Shown piece by piece: positions 55,330-64,000 of a stretch of DNA of 64,000 bases. Under the pieces are notes generated by a model that saw only the letters and a program-made list of their open reading frames with translations, did not search any database and had not been told where the DNA came from. This DNA comes from Cephalotus follicularis (taxonomy: Eukaryota > Streptophyta > Magnoliopsida > Oxalidales > Cephalotaceae). The stretch is from positions 1-64,000 of the forward strand of contig BDDD01002899.1 in the NCBI GenBank assembly GCA_001972305.1, written 5' to 3'. The translations under genes and the position numbers were made by a program. The stretch's first letter is position 1. Every line of letters starts with the position of its first letter.

Positions 55330-55510
55330 GGCTAATCTTGATTGGTGATCCCTTAGGCTCATCTCAATCGGTGATCCCCGTAAGCTATCTCCCTCGGTGA
55401 CCCTCCTGGTTCATCTCGACTGGTGACCGATTGGTTCATCTCGAGTGATAGCTTCACTGGTTCATCTCGGCTAGTGACCCAGTTATGGTTCATCTCAATT
55501 GGTGACCCAT
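55330..55510. repeat. 26-bp array in N 3' LTR
   Basis: Units GGCTCATCTC...GGTGATCC start near 55,330, 55,356, 55,382 and 55,408 and continue to 55,510. They are the counterpart of the 25-bp array in M. Confidence 0.85.
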
Positions 55511-55702
55511 TACATTACACATTAATTAGTCTAACGTTAACACTTTATTTCCTTTGAAGAGGTCTGTCTACTTTACATTTAGTCTGCCTTTACACTCAGT
55601 CTGCCTTTACACTTAGTCTATCTTACGGTATATTATCTAATTCGTCCTCTGATCCTATAGGAAGGTTAGCTCGGCAAGTGTGAGTTAGACAAGCTCAGAC
55701 CT

Positions 55703-55831
55703 ATGCTCTGGCATGCTCGAACACATGCTCGGGTGTGCTCGGGCACATGCTTTGGCATGCTCAGACACATGCCTTGGCATGCTCGGACACATGCTCGGGT
55801 ACATTCTTTGGCATACTCGGACACAAGCCTT
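55703..55831. repeat. GCATGCTC array, 10/12-bp alternation, N 3' LTR
   Basis: ATGCTC-type words start at 55,703, 55,713, 55,725, 55,735, 55,747, 55,757, 55,769, 55,779 and 55,791. Steps alternate 10 and 12 bp, so the full unit is 22 bp (GGCATGCTCGGACACATGCT). Confidence 0.9.
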
Positions 55832-56499
55832 CATTGAAATTCAACATGTGTCGAAACACTAATACACTCTTTTCAATCTATAACACAGTATGTAATCACT
55901 TACTACCAGTTCCAGAAGGCGATTATATACATTCAACCTTATCATTCATTCAGTACACTAAATCTAGTCAAATACAGAAGCAGCGCATAACATTTGTAAC
56001 ATTTAAATAAAATACAGGTACTGAGTAGGTAGTAGATCGTACCTTAAATCTGTCGGGTCTCGATTTACGCTTTCCTTTCCTCGGTTAGACAATTGCTATC
56101 CTGTCCTTAAGCTAAGCTCCTTCCTTCGCTGTTTCTCTTGTCACTTCCTCTCTCCATGTCTCTTTCATGGTTGGAAGTGAGGGGATAAAAACAATAGTGG
56201 AAAGGAGAGACAAGAATTCTCTACACAATGGCATTCGCTTGTCTCCTTCCATTGTCTCTTTCTCTCAAAATTGGCAACAACCGTCCCCACACTCCCCACT
56301 TTCTCTTTTATAGCCGAAATGGAAGGATTTAGAATTCATTGGACACTCGTCGTCATTTCCTTCAAGATGTGGGCTAATAATTTGTGATAATCGGCCCAGC
56401 ATTCCTCTCTCTGCTGGACCAGGTTCGGGCCAATGCCATAGAACCCATTTCCAAGCCCAAAATACCAGCCCAGCATTCCTCTCTCTGCTGATTCCATGG

Positions 56500-57720
56500 T
56501 CAAAACATGTGAGGATATGCTGCTTTCATATCATCTTCACGTTCCCAAGTAGCTTCTTCACTTCCATGATATTGCCACAATAACTTTACTAGGTAAATAT
56601 TTTTGCTCCTCAACTGTTTAGTTTGACGGTCAAGGATGTGGACAGGAGTCTCAACAAAGCTCAAGTCCAGTCCTAACTGTAATGGTTCCCACTGAAACAC
56701 ATGAGAAAGGTCAGGCCGATACTTTAGTAACATTGAGACATGAAAGACATCATGTGCATTCGATAAACTGGGAAGCAAGGCAAGTCAGTAGGAAGCCATT
56801 CCTACTCTTTCAAGGATCTCAAAAGGTCCTATGAAACGAGGGGATACCTTTCCTTTCTTGCCGAATCTCATGATGCCTTTTAAGGGTGAGACTTTAAGAA
56901 AAACATGGTCTCCCACTGTAAATTCTAGTTGTCTTATGAGATTATCCGCATAACTTTTTTGTCTACTTTGAGCTGTTAATAACCTTTCTCTAATCACTTT
57001 AGCCTTCTCCGTTGTTTCTTGTATCAACTCTGGCCCCAAAAGACTTTGTTCTCCATCTTCAAACCAAAATATTGGGGTTCTGCACTTCCTTCTGAAGAGA
57101 GCTTCAAAAGGTGCCATTCCAATATTGGAGTGATAGATGTTATTATATGAGAATTCCACTAATGGTAGATGTTCATCACAACTGCCACCCCAATCCATTA
57201 CACATGCTCTAAGCATGTCTTCAAGAGTACGAATAGTTATCTCAAACAGTCCATCAGTTTGAGGGTGAAAAGCAATGCTAAGATAGTGTTGGGTACCGAA
57301 AGCTGCTTGTAATTTCTTTCATAATCAGCATGTAAATTGAGGGTCTCTATCAAACACTACATTGATTGGTACACCATGGAGTTTAACTATCTCTCCAATG
57401 TATAAAGTTGCTAACCGTTCAAGGGAGTAGGTGGTCTTGATCATGAGGAAATGACCAGACTTAGTAAAGCGGTCAAAGATTACCCATATAGCATCACAAT
57501 TTGTCCTTGTTCTTGGCAAAACAGTCACAAAATCCATGGAGATATGTTCCCATTTCCATTGTGCTACCAGTAAGGGTTGGAGTAACCCTGCTGGTCTCTG
57601 ATGTTCAGCCTTGATTTGCTGACATGTTAGAAAGGCAGAAACATATTCAACTATTTCCCATTTCATATTATTCCACCAGTAGCTAAGTTTCGAATCTCAA
57701 TACATCTTGGTACTCCCTGG
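56500..57720 (-). pseudogene. Chromovirus N integrase and chromodomain
   Basis: The minus strand shows the zinc-finger tail (LTCQQIKAEHQRPAGLLQPL), D in MDFVTVLPR, D in VFDRDPQFTC and E in [20 protein letters not shown], where the usual QSER is LFEI. The GPY module (SPRFIGPFEILERVG) follows, then a chromodomain ending EATWEREDDMKAAYPHMF. Stops lie near 57,320, 57,310 and 56,782. Catalytic acids are retained. It ends about 10 bp before a rearranged LTR junction. Confidence 0.92.
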
Positions 57721-59180
57721 ATGTATTGAAAATTTGGAGCGGTGAGCTTGTGACAACAGCTCATCTTTCAATTCTTTGTAGTTGGGCACACAAATTCTGT
57801 CTCGATATCTAATCATTCAATCATTTGGATGGAGAAGTTGTGTTTCAACCCACCTTGACCATCCAATGCCATCTTAAGCAAACACCTGTCTTTACTTTGA
57901 GCTTCCCTTATTCTGTCCATTAACCATGGACGTATCTGTATGTGAGAAATCGTTAGACATGCTAATCGATAACTTAAAGAGTCAGCAACCACGTTAGCTC
58001 TGCCTGGATGGTACTGTATTTTACAATTATAATCATTGCACAATTCCATCCATCTCCTTTGTCTCATGTTCAAGTCCTTTTGAGAGAATAGATACTTTAG
58101 ACTCTTATGATTGGTAAACACTTCAAATCTTGTACTGTACAGATAATGCCTCCATTTACGCAGCGCGAAGACTATCGATACTAACTCAAGATCATGAGTT
58201 GGATAATTCTCTTCATGTGGCTTCAATTTCCTTGAGGCGTAAGCAATTACCTTTCCATTCTGCATTAAGACACATCCCAAGCCATTTCCCGACGCATCAC
58301 TATATATCACAAAACCTTCACTGCCTTCTGGTAAGGCTAGAATTGGCGAAGAAGTCAATAGATGCTTAAGCTCCTGAAAGCTCTATTCAAAATGTTCATC
58401 CCATTCAAAGGCTACATTCTTCTGTATCAATTGGGTCAGAGGTGTGGCTATGCGGGAGAATCCTTCAATGAAGCGACGGTAATATTCTACCAAGCCTAAA
58501 ATGCTTCAAACTTCTGTCACATTAGTTGGTTGTTTCCAATCCATTATTGCCTCTATCTTTGATGGGTCGACAGACAAGCCGACACTGGAAATGATATGAC
58601 CAAGAAAAGCTACATCTGACAACCAGAATTCACATTTGATGAACTTGGTATATAACCGATGTTCTCTCAGAATTTGCAATGCCAAGTACAGATATTCCCC
58701 ATGTTCTTTCATTGTCTTAGAATACACCAGGATATCATGGATGAAGACTACAATAAATCGATCAAGATATGGACTAAACACTTGATTCATCAAACTCAGA
58801 AAGGTAGCATGGGCATTAGTTACACCAAACATCATGACTACGAATTCATAATGTCCATAACATGATCTGAAAGCTATTTTCGGGATATCTTCCCTTCTAA
58901 CTCCAGGTTGATGATATACGGATCTCAAATCTATCTTAGAGAATAATGTCGATCCTCTAAGCTAAACGAATAACTCATCAATGTGCGACAATGGATACTT
59001 GTTCTTGATAGTTACTTTATTAAGCTGTCGATAATCAATGCACATTCGCAACGATCCATATTTCTTCTTGACAAATAAAATAGGTGCTCCCCACGGAGAC
59101 ACGCTTGGTCGAATGAAACCTTTTTCGATTAATTACTGAAATTGTACTTTTAATTACTTCAATTCAGGAGGGGCCATTAG
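57721..59180 (-). pseudogene. Chromovirus N RT and RNase H
   Basis: RT shows [54 protein letters not shown] and [20 protein letters not shown]. The catalytic box reads F-I-H-D (58,731-58,745), with histidine for the first aspartate. RNase H follows: [55 protein letters not shown]. Stops or breaks lie near 59,150, 58,960, 58,505, 58,385 and 57,812. The enzyme is inactive. Confidence 0.92.
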
Positions 59181-59790
59181 ATAAGGAGCTCTTGATATAG
59201 GTACTATCACAGGCAGAAGATCTATAGTAAACTATACATCTCTTTCAGGAGGTAGAGATGTCAATTCTTACAGAAACACATCCAGGTACTCACAAACAAC
59301 CGGGACATCCTCCAACCTTGGTACTCATCTCTTACAATCCATTACATGTGCTAGATAAGCATCATAACCTTTTCTCAAAAATCTGTCAGCCTGCATAGCA
59401 GATATCATTTGAATTGGCAGACATTCTAAGGTTCCAATAAACTGGAATGGAGATTTTCCTGGCACATTGAAGGTTACAACCTTTCTATTACAATCAACGT
59501 AAGCATAGCGTGCAGACAACCAATCCATTCCCAAGATTACATCAAGTTAGCCCATCGGTAAAAGTATCAAATTTGCCAATAGAGTATGTCCAGCGATCTC
59601 AATAACACAAGATTTACACACACATTCAAAGGTAGCAGACTCTCCTACTGGTGTGCTAACTTCTATTAAAAAGGGTAAGGGATCAGGCTCTACATTTATA
59701 TGTCCTATAAAATGCGATGCAATTTAAGAATGGGAAGAGCCAGAGTCTATAAGATCTTGTGCCATGTGATGAAAGATATACACCGTATTT
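59181..59790 (-). pseudogene. Chromovirus N protease
   Basis: The retropepsin core is readable as LIDSGSSHS followed by a stop codon (59,722-59,752), then VILGMDWLSARYAYVDCNRK near 59,510. A linker to RT follows, with LPPERDV near 59,245. DSG is intact, but stops near 59,728 and 59,548 and others downstream inactivate it. Confidence 0.87.
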
Positions 59791-61261
59791 CTTGCTTATC
59801 CATAGCATATACCCTACCTTGCACGGTAGGTGTTGATCCCATTGGTTGCTTTCCAATGTCTCCTCGTCCTGAGCTGGAGTCAAGACGACCCTGATATTGC
59901 TATCCTGAATTATGGATTGGTTGGAAACCTCCCTGATATGAAGTCGTACTCTGTTCTGCCTGATTACCATAACCGTACTTTCCATAAGGGCACTCTACGA
60001 CTTTATGATCTGTAGCTCTACATACCATACATTTACCAGTTTTTCACCAACAATCATTGGATGCATGATTCGTGCATTGACAATATATACATGGTTCATA
60101 AGGGGCTTGACTGTTAGAGTCAGCAAGTCTGGAATGACTCCTTTGTGGTGACAATAATCCCCGATCTCTCCGCCTAGAGCCACGAACTCTTCTTCACTGC
60201 TAGGATTGTCTCCCAAACCTGGAGAGACAAACAGGACTACCAATACTGTGTGGGGATCCAATCTGGTCGGGGCTACTACTATATCTCGATCTATAGGATT
60301 TATTACTGAACACAGAACTCCTACCAGAATGTCCACTTGGAGACACTGATCTCTTATTGTAAGTCTGGATCCTCAATTTATATATCTCATTGGTCACAGC
60401 CTCTATATCTCTGGCTCTGCTGGATAACTCAAAGAGGGATCTCAGTCATAGAGGTACCAGCTATTGTCTGATATCAGGTCTGAGACCGACAAGAAACTTC
60501 TTGGCTTTTATTGTTTTAGAGTTAACCATGTGCGGAGCTACTCTTGATAATTCAGTAAACTTGGCCTCATACTGAGCTACTGTCATATCTTCTTGAGTTA
60601 GGATAAGAAATTCAGCCTCTCTTTTGTCCACTTCTGCTTCGGGATAGCACTGATCATTAAATTCTATTTTAAATTTATCCCATGAACCAACTACCCCTCT
60701 TTGATCCCATAAGGCTTCAATCATTTTCCACCAGTGTTCTGCTTTGCCCTGTAGCATATATGTGGCGAAGAGAATCTTATGGAAGTCATAACACTTTTAA
60801 GACTCTGAAAATCTTCTCAATTTGTATTAACCATCTCTTAGCTGCTACTGTGTCTGGGTCTCCAGTAAACACCGGGGGATTTAACCTCAAAAACCTGGCT
60901 AGAGGATCCTCTAGGCATTCTGGCTAATCGATCTCCTTGCTGTTATCGTACGCCTAGCGGTTCCGTCGGCCGAAGGTTGTTCTGGTGCTTCAGCCGCTCG
61001 ACTATCAGGTCTGGCGGCTGAGGTTTGTTTGGATGCAGTCGCATGACGCTACATAAATTCATTCATCTGGGCCATCATTGCACACATTCTTCTCATAAGG
61101 CCCCTAGGCTCCACTTGATCGAGAGCTATAACTTCTGCCTCTTGGGCCATATTCACTTCTTCTGCATCTCTATTTGCTTGAGTATGTCTAATCGACGGCT
61201 CGGCTCTTGCTCCTCGTGCAGTTCTACTTACCTTGTATAAAAATAAAGGGTTAATATCCAC
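59791..61261 (-). pseudogene. Chromovirus N gag
   Basis: Gag starts around MDINPLFLYKV or just after, with GARAEPSIRHTQANRDAEEV. It runs through the capsid domain (LARFLRLNPPVFTGDP near 60,890; MLQGKAEHWWKMIEALWDQR near 60,750; LTQEDMTVAQYEAKFTELSR; FLVGLRPDIRQ) and a Ser/Gly-rich part, then two knuckles near 60,090-60,000, CKYCQCTNHASNDCW-like and CRATDHKVVECPYG-like. Breaks lie near 60,790 and 60,455. It matches the gag of M along its length and is complete where M lacks part of the capsid domain. Confidence 0.9.
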
Positions 61262-61336
61262 TTATAATATCTGCATGCAATTAGCCTTTCAAACCAAGGA
61301 CTCCATACTGGTATAGCCAGCATAGAAGAACCTGGT

Positions 61337-61348
61337 GCTCTGATACCA
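61337..61348 (-). other. Primer-binding site of N
   Basis: The plus strand GCTCTGATACCA is four bases from the 5' LTR, complementary to initiator Met-tRNA. Confidence 0.93.
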
Positions 61349-62124
61349 AAATTGTAACACCCCAAACTCCAAGGATTATTCCCAAGGCTTGACACATTAC
61401 AAGCCGCACCATTCAAGTTCACCAATAATCTAGCAGCACAAATAGAGCATTTTAACATATAACAGCTCATGTGGAAAACTCAAATAAACCATGCCTAAAG
61501 TGGATAAAACCCAATGCATACAATATTGTTCAAGATAAGTTATGCCATAACTCGGTAGGTCATAAAACAATATACAATTTCATTTTTACACTCTTAGGTC
61601 ATCGGACTGCATTGGAGGAGAAGACTTACTTGGCTACCTTAATCCTCAGCTTGCTGCGAAACTCCACCTGCATCTGACTCATTACCGCGAATGGGTTAGC
61701 AACCACTGGTTGTGTAGGAACCACCACCCATGCATGTGTGAAGTGCAAGTGCAGCAAGTATAAGCATGTATGTCATGAGAGATGCAAGTAAAAGCTCAAC
61801 CATACAATACAGGCATCCATATCATTCCAAAACCATTTATCAGTCACTAGCAATTCTCCTCGGCTTCCTCTATTTTAGGAGGAGCAAAGGACGCACTCCA
61901 GACTTTACAGTCAGAGGAGCCGAGATGGGACATTCATTACACTTTAGGCAGACAAGGTTCCTCGGTCTCCTCAGCTTAAGGAAGAGAAATATATGCGCTA
62001 TGGACGTTGTAGGCAGAGGAGAGGGAACAAGCACTTATGTACTCATTTGATCAGACCTCATCACAGTTATGCCATTTATACCTTAACCTTATAACTATAC
62101 AGTAACATTTATTTAAGATTTATG

Positions 62125-62280
62125 GCTTATCTCGATTGGTGATCCCTTAGGCTCATCTCAATCTGTGATCCCCGTAGGCTATCTCCCTCGGTGGCCCTCT
62201 TGGTTCATCTCGGATGGTGAACCATTGGTTCATCTCGAGTGATAGCTTCACTGGTTCATCTCGGCTGGTGACCCATTACA
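62125..62280. repeat. 26-bp array in N 5' LTR
   Basis: Same GGCTCATCTC...GGTGATCC units as at 55,330-55,510, with one unit fewer near the right end. Confidence 0.85.
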
Positions 62281-62462
62281 TTACACATTAATCAGTCTAA
62301 CATAAACACTATATTTCCTTTTAAGAGGTCTGTCTACTTTACATTTAGTCTGCCTTTACACTCAATCTACCTTTACACTTAGTCTACCTTATGGTATATT
62401 AGCTAATTCGTCCTCTGATCCTGTAGGAAAGTCAACTCGGTAAGTGTGAGTTAGACAAGCTC

Positions 62463-62640
62463 GGACCCATGCTCTGGCATGCTCGGGTGTGCTCGAGTAC
62501 ATGGTTTGGCATGCTCGGACACATGCTTGGGTATGGTTGGGCACGTGCTTTGGCATGCTCTGACACATACCTTGGCATGCTCGAACGAATGCTTGAGTAT
62601 GCTTCGGCATGTGCTTCGGCATGCTCCGACACATAACTTC
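62463..62640. repeat. GCATGCTC array in N 5' LTR
   Basis: Same words as at 55,703-55,831 but longer. The array has grown or shrunk between the two LTRs of one element. Cys/His-rich open frames across it are by-products of the repeat. Confidence 0.88.
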
Positions 62641-63309
62641 TTTAAACCTTCTTCCAACATGTGTCGAAACACTAAAACACTCTTTTAAATCTATAACACA
62701 ATATGTAATCACTTACTACCAGTTCCAGAGGGCGATTATATACATTCAACCTTATCATTCATTCAGTACACTAAATCTAGCCAAATACAGAAGCAGTCAT
62801 AACATTTGTAACATTTAAATAAAATACAGGTACTGAGTACGTAGTAGATCCTACCTTAAATCTGTCGAGTCTCGATTTAAGCTTTCCTTTCCTTGGTTAG
62901 ACAATTGCTTTCCTGTCCTAAAGTTAAGCTCCTTCCTTCGTTGTTTCTCTTGTCGCTTCCTCTCTCCATGTCTCTTTCATGGTTGGAAGTGAGGGGATTA
63001 AAACGAGAGTGGAAAGGAGAGACAAGAACTCACTAGACAATGACATTAGGTTGTCTCCATCCCTTATCTCTTTCTCTCCAAATCGGCAACAACCGTCCCC
63101 ACACTCTCCACTTTCTCTTTTATAGTCGAAATGGAAGGCTCTAGAATTCACTGGACACTCGTTGTCGTTTCCTTCAAAATGTTGGCTAACAATTTGTGAT
63201 AATCGGCCTAGCATTCCTCTCTCTCCTGGACCAGGTTCAGCCCAATGCCATAGAACCCATTTCTGAGCCCAAAATACCATTCTTTCATTATGAAATTTTG
63301 GGTGTTACA

Positions 63310-63335
63310 GTGTGTGTGTGTGTATATATATATAT
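63310..63335. repeat. (TG)n(TA)n microsatellite
   Basis: A short TG run followed by a TA run directly at the right end of N. It may be part of the interrupted copia I LTR, as the left flank reads CATGTGTA. Confidence 0.9.
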
Positions 63336-64000
63336 TGGGAATGCTATTTCATCCCCATGTGGAGAATTCGGACCAAGGGTGATTAGAAGTGCAAATAAAA
63401 TTTTTCTGATAAGGCAGCGAAATTAAAACTTCTTATCACCCAGTAAAACTGTTCCGATTTCAGCAAGAACAACTCCAAGGAACTCCCACATCATTTCATA
63501 CCTGAATTGGCATCACTCAATCATGCAATTGTGATGCACTGATTGCAAAGAGAAGGATAACAAGACATACCAAAACGATGATGGCTCCTTTGTCTTTGCT
63601 GGTACACACTTGAGAAGATTCCTCCAAGCGTTCAACTCCTACAAAATGCCAAAGACAGCTGCTCCAAGCTCCAAGAACCAAATTCAGCAGGTTCTCTGTT
63701 CTACACCACAAATTTCGCACTCTCGAACTATGCTCACAAAGTGAGTATTGAAATTGACTAATGTTGTCAATTACAATCCACCCTAGGTTAGCTCCAAGCT
63801 TGGTGAACAAAATCAGAGAAGAGATTATAGAGTGTTAGACGCTCGCACAAAGCTCTGGTGCTTTTTCACTAGTTCTTGCACAATCGTTACACACCCAGTT
63901 TTATGTCAACAGGTTGCACGCTTTGTCACACACACTAGCGCACTCCTAAAATCGCACACCATGTCGAACATCGTGTGGTTTTCTCTGAGAAAACTACTTC
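63336..64000. other. Unrecognised 0.66 kb at the right edge
   Basis: No domain, primer site or LTR pair is seen. By position it should continue the 5' LTR of copia I after the N insertion. An open frame on the minus strand (63,517-63,810) has no recognisable family. Confidence 0.35.

Larger units (their letters stand above)
52097..56467 (-). repeat. 3' LTR of N, interrupted and end-deleted
   Basis: It begins TGTAACACCC, is split by the solo LTR at 52,431-54,922 and resumes at 54,928. Compared with the 5' LTR it lacks about 37 bp near 52,106 and the last 35 bp including GGGTGTTACA. Shared features are a 26-bp array, a GCATGC array and a minus-strand TATA (CTATAAAA complement at 56,306-56,313). 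Confidence 0.9.
52097..63309 (-). mobile_element. Chromovirus N (autonomous-type)
   Basis: LTRs flank a 4.9 kb interior with gag, protease, RT, RNase H, integrase and chromodomain in order on the minus strand. The flanks are GTGTA (52,092-52,096) and GTGTG (63,310-63,314), a near-match to a 5-bp duplication. A 2.5 kb solo LTR lies in the 3' LTR. All genes carry stops. It is the closest relative of the gag-only element M. Confidence 0.9.
61353..63309 (-). repeat. 5' LTR of N (1.96 kb)
   Basis: It runs from TGTAACACCCCAAAC to GGGTGTTACA. It holds the 26-bp array (62,125-62,280), the GCATGCTC array (62,463-62,640) and a TATA on the minus strand (complement of TTTTATAG, 63,118-63,125). It has no insertion and serves as the reference for the damaged 3' LTR. 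Confidence 0.93.

Noticed and set aside
62389..62712. Cys/His-rich 107-codon open frame
   Set aside because: The repeat pattern is a translation of the GCATGCTC array in the N LTR, not a protein.
63517..63810. 97-codon minus-strand open frame at the right edge
   Set aside because: No domain or similar copy could be recognised, and the context is retroelement LTR; left as unassigned.

Overview
This 64 kb window is a dense nest of decayed LTR retrotransposons plus pieces of two DNA transposons, as found in repeat-rich, heterochromatin-like DNA of a flowering plant. The evidence is multiple Ty1/copia and Ty3/gypsy chromovirus polyproteins, initiator-Met-tRNA primer-binding sites, hAT and PIF/Harbinger transposase remnants with introns, and AT-rich spacers. 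I see no intact host gene, no tRNA or rRNA gene, and no element with an unbroken coding region. The species cannot be named from the sequence.

Layout. 1-19,984 is one minus-strand copia element (A): 3' LTR, RT/RNase H, gag, primer site and 5' LTR. It is split by a chromovirus (B, 2,975-10,078) and by a block of LTR-type repeats (C, D, G1; 10,722-17,518). A sits in an hAT transposon whose last third is at 19,985-21,095. 21,622-30,724 is element M, flanked by a perfect 5-bp target duplication: a gag-only chromovirus derivative with 2.9 kb LTRs, one of which carries a solo LTR. 30,725-34,910 holds an unassigned LTR-like region with a hairpin array (O), a deleted copia-like 5' LTR and leader (E), and a G-type LTR fragment. 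34,911-39,099 is a minus-strand copia element (F), back to back with a plus-strand copia element (J) whose gag is interrupted by LTR K. A Harbinger transposase relic (41.7-43.4 kb) is cut by a truncated chromovirus (H). LTR G2 and copia element I (48-52 kb, with solo LTR L inside) follow. 52,097-63,309 is chromovirus N, relatively complete, with a solo LTR in its 3' LTR. The last 0.7 kb is unrecognised.

Most notable signal. At least twelve islands of short palindromic motifs with a GTCGAC-like core recur across several unrelated retroelement families. They lie in LTRs, mostly on the U3 side of a TATA box, or in the leader just after the primer site. Within islands the cores are spaced very close to 21 bp, two turns of B-DNA. 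Three sequence dialects exist (CAGTCGACTG/CAGCCGACTG, GACATCGACGTC, AAGCGTCGACGCTT), and two copies of the same LTR family (G1, G2) carry different dialects at the same two positions. All dialects fit the (G/A)(C/T)CGAC core known for plant CBF/DREB-type AP2 factors, and much core decay looks like loss of a methylated CpG. My inference is helically phased stress-factor binding arrays gained or exchanged by many elements; this is untested. Other ordered arrays include 25-26 bp, 22 bp and 10/12 bp repeats in other LTRs, and two hairpin arrays with apparently compensatory stems.
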